From contig JBGQJK010000024.1 of the NCBI GenBank assembly GCA_041499035.1, forward strand, positions 1-14,751: DNA of 14,751 nucleotides, written 5' to 3'. The notes under the pieces were generated by a model, which saw only the letters and a list, made by a program, of their open reading frames with translations, did no database searches and was not told the origin of the DNA. The translations under genes and the position numbers were made by a program. Shown piece after piece: positions 1 to 3,695 of the stretch; positions within the stretch are counted from its first letter, which is position 1; the number at the start of each line of letters is the position of its first letter. This DNA is from DATFUL01 sp041499035 (GTDB taxonomy: Bacteria > Patescibacteriota > Microgenomatia > UBA8517).

Positions 1-2
1 CG

Positions 3-299
3 GCGTTTATTATCGCGACAAACTCGCTTTCGATAACGAATATTTCACAAGGCCTTGCCACCCAGTCTATGGCGGAAGCGGGGGCGGAGAAAGCCTTGCT
101 TCAGCTTCTTAGGGACCCGAACTATAAAGGGGAGACTTTCAGTTTGGATACCGGAATAGTTACCGCCACGGTTAGCGGTACAACAACGCTGACCATAGAT
201 TCGACCGCGACGAACTCTGGTTACTTAAAGAGGGTTGAAGTAAAAGCCACATACAGCAATAATGTATTAACACCGGTTAGTTGGAAGGACTTAAATTAA
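3..299 (+). CDS. Minor type IV pilin / PilX-like protein, 3' part only
   Basis: The frame is open from base 3 and runs off the left edge, so the N-terminus, and any prepilin signal, is missing. The visible 98 residues contain an Ala-rich helical stretch reading AEAGAEKALLQLLRDPNY, followed by short beta-prone segments rich in Thr and Ser. This resembles the region just after the hydrophobic helix in PilX/GspK-type minor pilins; that resemblance is family-level inference. The ATG at 69 is an internal Met and should not be taken as the start. The stop at 297-299 is one base before the next ATG, and the Shine-Dalgarno for that gene lies inside this one, so the two are probably co-transcribed. 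With the PilM-like gene and pilin downstream, a role in pilus tip or assembly is likely. Confidence 0.6.
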   Translation, partial: AFIIATNSLSITNISQGLATQSMAEAGAEKALLQLLRDPNYKGETFSLDTGIVTATVSGTTTLTIDSTATNSGYLKRVEVKATYSNNVLTPVSWKDLN

Positions 300-300
300 G

Positions 301-975
301 ATGGCAACAGAAGGCAAAAACGAAGTTTTATTCTTAACGCGCGATCATATTTACCTGTATGACGGTAGTGCAATTCTCAATTTGGAATTTCCCGCAAATC
401 TTGTACACGATCTGGACGTCAAAGACAGGGACGCGCTCTACAATCTCATAATTAAGTTTATTCAGGACAATAAACTCATTCCTGCGCAGCTTTTTTTTGT
501 TCTTTCCGAAGGAGTCTGCTTTAGTAAGGATTTTGCTACCGGCAGTCCCTTAGTTGCCGAGAGACTCGAGACGGAAACAAAGGAGTTTGTAGATGCAATT
601 CCTTTTTCCTCTGTAGTTTCCAAAACTTACAAAACACTTACAACCACCAGAGTGGTTGGGTCCAATCAAGATTTGATAGATACAGTATTTGATGCATTTG
701 AGAACAAAGGATTCGGGATAAGCACGCTGGTTCCGGCAAGTGTTTTTCCTGAATATACTACGGCGACTGATTTAACAGCAGTCATTGCTCAGGGCATCCT
801 GGCGAAAAAAGACATTGCGGTTGCCGCCAGCATGGTCGGGGAGAGAACGGTAAAAGAGCAAACTCTGGCAACGTCTCAAAATGCCGTTCCCAAAAACAAA
901 ATGCTGCCTTATCTTATCGGAGTCTTTGCCGTACTCATAATCGGTCTTATTGTTTTAATTGTAATCCGCAGGTGA
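301..975 (+). CDS. PilM-like tail-anchored pilus assembly protein (tentative)
   Basis: This is a 224-residue protein. Residues about 1-190 form a soluble domain and residues 203-222 form one hydrophobic helix followed by Arg-Arg, so it is predicted to be anchored by its C-terminus with the bulk in the cytoplasm. The pattern of the soluble part (an early strand LFLTRDHIYLYD, a helix, the strand AQLFFVLSEGVCFSKDF, then DLIDTVFDAFENKGFGISTLVP) is reminiscent of the actin-like fold of PilM. PilM is usually near 350 residues and has no membrane anchor, so this would be a reduced or split relative, perhaps carrying a PilN-like anchor. The start is supported by GGAAGGA at 283-289, 11 nt upstream. 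The gene lies 1 bp after the minor pilin and 61 bp before the pilin. Its stop is TGA. The family assignment is tentative; the membrane topology is seen directly. Confidence 0.5.
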   Translation: MATEGKNEVLFLTRDHIYLYDGSAILNLEFPANLVHDLDVKDRDALYNLIIKFIQDNKLIPAQLFFVLSEGVCFSKDFATGSPLVAERLETETKEFVDAIPFSSVVSKTYKTLTTTRVVGSNQDLIDTVFDAFENKGFGISTLVPASVFPEYTTATDLTAVIAQGILAKKDIAVAASMVGERTVKEQTLATSQNAVPKNKMLPYLIGVFAVLIIGLIVLIVIRR

Positions 976-1001
976 TTTAAAATTGAACTTAAAAATGCCA
1001 C

Positions 1002-1030
1002 TTGACACGTAAGTATAACTGTTTTAGTGT
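1002..1030 (+). promoter_or_regulatory. Candidate promoter of the pilin gene
   Basis: A perfect -35 hexamer TTGACA sits at 1002-1007. A 17-bp spacer leads to TAGTGT at 1025-1030, which keeps only T1, A2 and T6 of the -10 consensus and ends 6 bp before the ATG, the leaderless geometry seen elsewhere here. TATAAC at 1014-1019 is a better -10 by sequence but stands only 6 bp from TTGACA, so it would need another -35. Confidence 0.35.
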
Positions 1031-1036
1031 TAATTA

Positions 1037-1510
1037 ATGCTCAAGAAATATTCAGGCTTTACACTTATTGAACTTCTGGTAGTTATTGGAATTTTAGGAA
1101 TTCTTCTTGCGATTGTTTTAATCGCCATTAATCCGGCTGCACAGTTTGCTCAAGCTAATAATACTGCCAGAACCAATGATGTGAATACGATTCTTAATGC
1201 CGTTCATCAGTATGCAGCCGACCATAAAGGCTTGCTACCGGCAGGTATAACCGCGAATGTTCAAGAGATCAAAAAGACTAATGGAGCTGATATTTGTGGA
1301 GTGCTTTCTCCGAATTATGTTTCGCTATTCCCGGTTGATCCTGATGTAGTAGGCTATCCTGGGGCAACAAACGGCGCAGCGGTTGCTGATTGTACTTTGG
1401 AATATCAAACAGGCTATACGATCGTGAAAGATGCCTCCGGCAGGATTACAGTAACTGCTACGGCTGAGTCGGTAAGGGGAGCCACGCCGGTAATCTCAGT
1501 TACGAGATAG
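1037..1510 (+). CDS. Type IV pilin (class III signal peptide)
   Basis: This 157-residue protein starts with a six-residue basic leader (MLKKYS) and the prepilin peptidase site G7/F8, followed by TLIELLVVIGILGILLAIVLIA. Glu12 is the conserved E+5 of the mature pilin. The hydrophobic alpha-1 helix spans about 8-31 and continues as an amphipathic helix to about residue 62. The globular part has just two cysteines, C87 and C119, which could form the C-terminal disulfide loop typical of pilins. A PilD-like peptidase should process it and it should assemble into an extracellular fibre. It follows the PilM-like gene by 61 bp, has its own candidate promoter and no Shine-Dalgarno, and is followed by a strong terminator. 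Major or minor status cannot be told from sequence alone. Confidence 0.9.
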   Translation: MLKKYSGFTLIELLVVIGILGILLAIVLIAINPAAQFAQANNTARTNDVNTILNAVHQYAADHKGLLPAGITANVQEIKKTNGADICGVLSPNYVSLFPVDPDVVGYPGATNGAAVADCTLEYQTGYTIVKDASGRITVTATAESVRGATPVISVTR

Positions 1511-1526
1511 GAGTAAGTTGTGTCGC

Positions 1527-1549
1527 AAGCCGCCGAAAGGCGGTTTTTT
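1527..1549 (+). terminator. Rho-independent terminator after the pilin gene
   Basis: CCGCC (1530-1534), a GAAA tetraloop (1535-1538) and GGCGG (1539-1543) form a perfect stem, followed by six T residues (1544-1549). The base extends with G1529-T1544 and two A-T pairs. It lies 16 bp after the pilin stop and just before the 3' end of the convergent SpoU gene. It is the only textbook intrinsic terminator in the window. Confidence 0.9.
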
Positions 1550-1559
1550 GTTGGAGAAA

Positions 1560-2120
1560 TTACTTTTTCCTGTGAAAATAGGGTTTGTTGACTAGAGCCT
1601 CGATAGCTTTATAGGCTATTATCGCCGCTGTACCCCATACATTGAATGACTTATTTACACCAAACATTGGGAGCTCGACGATAAAATCCGAATCATCCAG
1701 CACATCCTGCGAGATGCCGGTTGTTTCATTTCCGATAACAATTGCACAGGGGAATTCAATCCGGGTGGTTAGGAGGGAAGCGGGAATTGAGCCGGGGGAC
1801 TGCTCAACTGCAATAATTTGCACACCCTTTCCCTTCAGTTCTTTAACTGTTTCGGTAGCGCTCTCTTTCTTTTCCCAGGGGACCCATTCTTCCGTTCCTA
1901 CAGCTGCCTTATGAATTCTGGAGGACGGGGGATACTCCGTATCTCCGCAGATATATATCTTTTCTGCGGCAATCGCGTCGGCCAGCCTAAACAGAGAGCC
2001 AATATTGTATGTGTCGATAACCCCATCAAGCACTAAATAGATTGGGTTTCTCTTGATTGTTTTTAGTTCACCGGTCGCCGGTTTGGTTTTCCGCAGCTCT
2101 CTTGCATTTAGCTTGACCAT
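1560..2120 (-). CDS. SpoU/TrmH-family (SPOUT) RNA 2'-O-methyltransferase
   Basis: This 186-residue protein matches the SpoU class of SPOUT enzymes, which methylate ribose 2'-OH groups in tRNA or rRNA using S-adenosylmethionine in a knotted cofactor site. Motif 1 is NIGSLFRLADA (39-49) with Arg45, the usual catalytic Arg. Motif 2 is CAIVIGNETTGISQDVLD (125-142). Motif 3 is KSFNVWGTAAIIAYKA (157-172), where the common NVS is replaced by NVW. There is no N-terminal L30e-like substrate-binding domain, so it is a minimal, TrmL/TrmH-like form; the target base cannot be assigned. The start is supported by the minus-strand TATAAT at 2135-2130, nine bases upstream, with no Shine-Dalgarno. It is convergent with the pilin gene across the terminator. 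Confidence 0.88.
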   Translation of the reverse strand: MVKLNARELRKTKPATGELKTIKRNPIYLVLDGVIDTYNIGSLFRLADAIAAEKIYICGDTEYPPSSRIHKAAVGTEEWVPWEKKESATETVKELKGKGVQIIAVEQSPGSIPASLLTTRIEFPCAIVIGNETTGISQDVLDDSDFIVELPMFGVNKSFNVWGTAAIIAYKAIEALVNKPYFHRKK

Positions 2121-2129
2121 TACCAGCGA

Positions 2130-2135
2130 ATTATA
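2130..2135 (-). promoter_or_regulatory. -10 of the SpoU methyltransferase gene
   Basis: The minus strand reads TATAAT from 2135 to 2130, ending 9 bp before the ATG (2120-2118). Transcription would start within about 3 nt of the start codon. It overlaps the last base region of the upstream small gene, whose stop is 2138-2136. Confidence 0.6.
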
Positions 2136-2371
2136 TCAAACTTTCGAACGGATAAATTTCCCCGTTTCGCTTTGGTATTCTATAAACCCCAATGCTAAAA
2201 ATTTGTTTATAACATCTATAGCGTCAAATCCTGTTCCGAAGTTAATTTCCGGTTTATGATCTTCCAAATCCAAGGCCTCCATAATTGTTAGACCTCCCCG
2301 GTCTCTCACTTCTTGTAGAAAAGCACTTCGGATTTCTGCATGGTGGTTAGTGTTCTTTCATTTTCTGCCAT
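2136..2371 (-). pseudogene. Small gene with an apparent frameshift, or two tiny overlapping-frame ORFs
   Basis: A strong Shine-Dalgarno AGGGGGTGA (2385-2377) stands 5 nt before an ATG (2371-2369). That frame encodes MAENERTLTTMQKSEVLFYKK and stops at TGA 2308-2306. The -1 frame, open from 2357 to the TGA at 2138-2136, reads like protein, for example EIRSAFLQEVRDRGGLTI and then GTGFDAIDVINKFLALGFIE. Joining the two anywhere between 2357 and 2306 gives one protein of about 78 residues. I see no classic heptameric slippery site. Alternatively the second frame starts at ATG 2282-2280, 9 nt after GGGGAGG, giving a 48-residue protein. It follows the 109-residue gene on the same strand, with a similar Shine-Dalgarno and a similar MAE start. 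The product family is not recognised. Confidence 0.5.
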
Positions 2372-2399
2372 TTTTATCACCCCCTTTATACCTATGAGT

Positions 2400-2414
2400 T
2401 GCTCTAATAGAGCA
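2400..2414 (-). other. Small hairpin between two co-oriented genes
   Basis: The plus strand reads TGCTCT AAT AGAGCA, a perfect 6-bp stem with a 3-nt loop, directly after the stop (2417-2415) of the 109-residue gene and 15 bp before the next Shine-Dalgarno. There is no T-tract, so a weak attenuator or RNA-stability element is more likely than a terminator. Confidence 0.35.
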
Positions 2415-2744
2415 TTAACTATTTGTTAAAATCTTGACTAATTCCTGATTAACAAAGTCCACTTCACTAACCCCATTCTTTTCTGCCAGAAGTCTTAGCT
2501 TGTCCTCTTCCTGCCTGGTTAACCCCAGAATAAACTTCCGGTCTGCATTTACAAGCCGGTCGCCCCGCCATTGGAAGTTGCCCACGCTAAGATTTATGTT
2601 TATAAATCCCTCTACACTCTGATGTCCGATCGGGTGGCCTTTTATTTCCTCAATTTCGGCTTTGGTTATTCCCGGCCCCGCCAGTTTTCTGCTTATGTAG
2701 CTGTAGAGGACTGTAAACTCGGTTTGGGTTTCGTGTTCCGCCAT
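2415..2744 (-). CDS. Protein with a ribbon-helix-helix-like C-terminus
   Basis: This 109-residue protein is not recognised as a whole. Residues about 70-107 (KFILGLTRQEEDKLRLLAEK, then GVSEVDFVNQELVKIL) follow the strand-helix-turn-helix pattern of CopG/Arc-like ribbon-helix-helix DNA-binding domains: a short strand, a Thr cap, a charged helix, a G-V-S turn and a second helix. The N-terminal 65 residues look like a separate domain of unknown role. The start is firm: AGGGGGTGA at 2759-2751 lies 6 nt upstream. The next gene downstream has the same Shine-Dalgarno and begins MAEN against MAEH here, so the two are probably one operon and may share a duplicated leader. A regulator or an antitoxin-like role is possible but unproven. 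Confidence 0.6.
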   Translation of the reverse strand: MAEHETQTEFTVLYSYISRKLAGPGITKAEIEEIKGHPIGHQSVEGFININLSVGNFQWRGDRLVNADRKFILGLTRQEEDKLRLLAEKNGVSEVDFVNQELVKILTNS

Positions 2745-2786
2745 TTATTTTCACCCCCTTTCTTAGTTATTTGTAGGATATCTATC

Positions 2787-2800
2787 CATATGTTGATATG
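2787..2800. repeat. Inverted repeat in the divergent intergenic region
   Basis: CATAT (2787-2791) and ATATG (2796-2800) flank GTTG. The string TTGATATG recurs at the nrdR start (2895-2902). The site lies 42 bp upstream of the minus-strand 109-residue gene and 100 bp upstream of nrdR. It could be an operator for either gene, but AT-rich DNA makes such repeats common. Confidence 0.25.
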
Positions 2801-2866
2801 ACATGTTAATGACAACAAATAAAGCCAAATATAAATATATGAGGCTGATATTTTATTAATAGGTCT

Positions 2867-2875
2867 TGATAATAT
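2867..2875 (+). promoter_or_regulatory. Extended -10 of nrdR
   Basis: TGATAATAT has a TG one base before a TATAAT-like hexamer (2870-2875). Initiation would fall near 2882, just before the palindromic NrdR-box candidate and about 18 nt before the start codon. Confidence 0.4.
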
Positions 2876-2887
2876 TCTTCTTTATGT

Positions 2888-2897
2888 CAATATATTG
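2888..2897. promoter_or_regulatory. Candidate NrdR box (autoregulatory operator)
   Basis: CAATATATTG is a perfect 10-bp palindrome that matches the core of the NrdR box consensus (ACACWATATATWGTGT type); the outer bases match poorly. It ends two bases before the nrdR ATG, in the predicted early transcribed region, where binding would block transcription. NrdR boxes often come in pairs, and no clear second copy is seen. Confidence 0.5.
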
Positions 2898-2899
2898 AT

Positions 2900-3355
2900 A
2901 TGTATTGTCCATTCTGCGGAAGCAATCAGTTGATAGTTGCAAACTCAAGATCTACGAGCAAGAACTCTCAAGTCTGGAGAAGAAGGAAATGCCTAAAGTG
3001 CGGCGGGGTATTTACAACATACGAGAAGATAATTCCATCCTATCTGGTGGTAGTAAAAAAATCCGGCAAACACCAGAAATTTAGCCGTGCCAAACTTTAT
3101 TCGTCCGTTTACCACTCTTTTTTGGACAGAAAAAATGTGGACAGAGGAACAATCGGGGAAATTGCGGAAAAGATTACTAACCAAATTGAACGTGATATTA
3201 TCATACTCAAGAAAGAAGACATCAAGACGGTCGAAATTACCCAAATGGTTCTGTCAATTTTGAGGAAAAAAGCGCCGGATTCATTCCTGAGATTTTTGGC
3301 TTATAGAGAGGGAAATGACAAAAAACGGGACGAATTACTGAAAAAGTTCTTCTAA
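2900..3355 (+). CDS. nrdR: Transcriptional repressor NrdR
   Basis: This 151-residue protein has the normal NrdR length and both family domains. The N-terminal zinc ribbon has C3-x2-C6 and C31-x2-C34, with the basic stretch WRRRK just before the second pair. An ATP-cone domain spans about 49-137. NrdR senses ATP/dATP and represses ribonucleotide reductase genes. The start matches the usual position, one residue before CPFCG. No ribonucleotide reductase gene lies in the window, so the regulated target is elsewhere. The palindrome at 2888-2897 suggests autoregulation. The gene is followed at 53 bp by a tRNA cluster on the same strand with its own -10. Confidence 0.95.
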   Translation: MYCPFCGSNQLIVANSRSTSKNSQVWRRRKCLKCGGVFTTYEKIIPSYLVVVKKSGKHQKFSRAKLYSSVYHSFLDRKNVDRGTIGEIAEKITNQIERDIIILKKEDIKTVEITQMVLSILRKKAPDSFLRFLAYREGNDKKRDELLKKFF

Positions 3356-3378
3356 ACCTGGCATTTGGGAGCTCAAAA

Positions 3379-3387
3379 TGGTAAAAT
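3379..3387 (+). promoter_or_regulatory. Extended -10 promoter of the tRNA cluster
   Basis: TGGTAAAAT has a TG one base before the hexamer TAAAAT (3382-3387). Initiation near 3394 would leave a leader of about 14 nt before tRNA-Glu. The identical nonamer occurs before the small gene at 11178. Confidence 0.5.
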
Positions 3388-3407
3388 CCGTGAGTACGTT
3401 GTGATAT

Positions 3408-3480
3408 GGCCCTATCGTCTAGTGGCCTAGGACACGGGGTTTTCAGCCCTGTAACCTGGGTTCGAATCCCAGTGGGGTCA
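3408..3480 (+). tRNA. tRNA-Glu (anticodon TTC)
   Basis: The cloverleaf folds fully. The acceptor stem is GGCCCTA with TGGGGTC (two G-T pairs), the D stem GTCT/GGAC and the anticodon stem CGGGG/CCCTG around the loop TTTTCAG, giving anticodon TTC. The T arm is CTGGG-TTCGAAT-CCCAG. The discriminator is A3480. CCA is not encoded (next bases CAC), so it must be added by CCA transferase. Confidence 0.95.
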
Positions 3481-3490
3481 CACGTTTTCA

Positions 3491-3562
3491 GGGCCCTTAG
3501 CTCAATGGTAGAGCAACACCCTTTTAAGGTGATGGTTCTGGGTTCGAGTCCCAGAGGGCTCA
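3491..3562 (+). tRNA. tRNA-Lys (anticodon TTT)
   Basis: The acceptor stem is GGGCCCT/AGGGCTC, the D stem GCTC/GAGC, the anticodon loop CTTTTAA (anticodon TTT) and the T arm CTGGG-TTCGAGT-CCCAG. The outermost pair of the anticodon stem is an A-A mismatch (ACACC/GGTGA). The discriminator is A3562 and CCA is not encoded. It is 10 bp after tRNA-Glu and probably shares its transcript. Confidence 0.95.
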
Positions 3563-3571
3563 CAGCTTCAT

Positions 3572-3642
3572 TGGGAGATCGTCTAACGGTAGGACAGCAG
3601 CCTTTGGAGCTGTTTATTCAGGTTCGAATCCTGGTCTCCCAG
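3572..3642 (+). tRNA. tRNA-Gln (anticodon TTG)
   Basis: The acceptor stem is TGGGAGA/TCTCCCA with a weak first T-A pair, normal for tRNA-Gln. The D stem is GTCT/GGAC, the anticodon stem GCAGC/GCTGT around CTTTGGA (anticodon TTG), and the T arm TCAGG-TTCGAAT-CCTGG. The discriminator is G3642. Unlike the other two, it is followed directly by an encoded CCA (3643-3645). Confidence 0.95.
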
Positions 3643-3680
3643 CCAAAAAATAATCTTCTATTGATTTGCTATAGGAATTA

Positions 3681-3689
3681 TGATAATAA
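3681..3689 (+). promoter_or_regulatory. Extended -10 of the NHL/CBM surface protein gene
   Basis: TGATAATAA (TG-A-TAATAA) ends 6 bp before the ATG at 3696, the leaderless geometry seen at other genes here. A second candidate, TGCTATAGG, lies at 3667-3675 and would give a leader of about 15 nt. Confidence 0.4.
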
Positions 3690-3695
3690 TTTCTT

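Noticed and set aside
301..975. UGA recoded as glycine, as in Gracilibacteria or Absconditabacteria
   Set aside because: Several genes end cleanly in TGA, and no long frame here needs TGA read-through.
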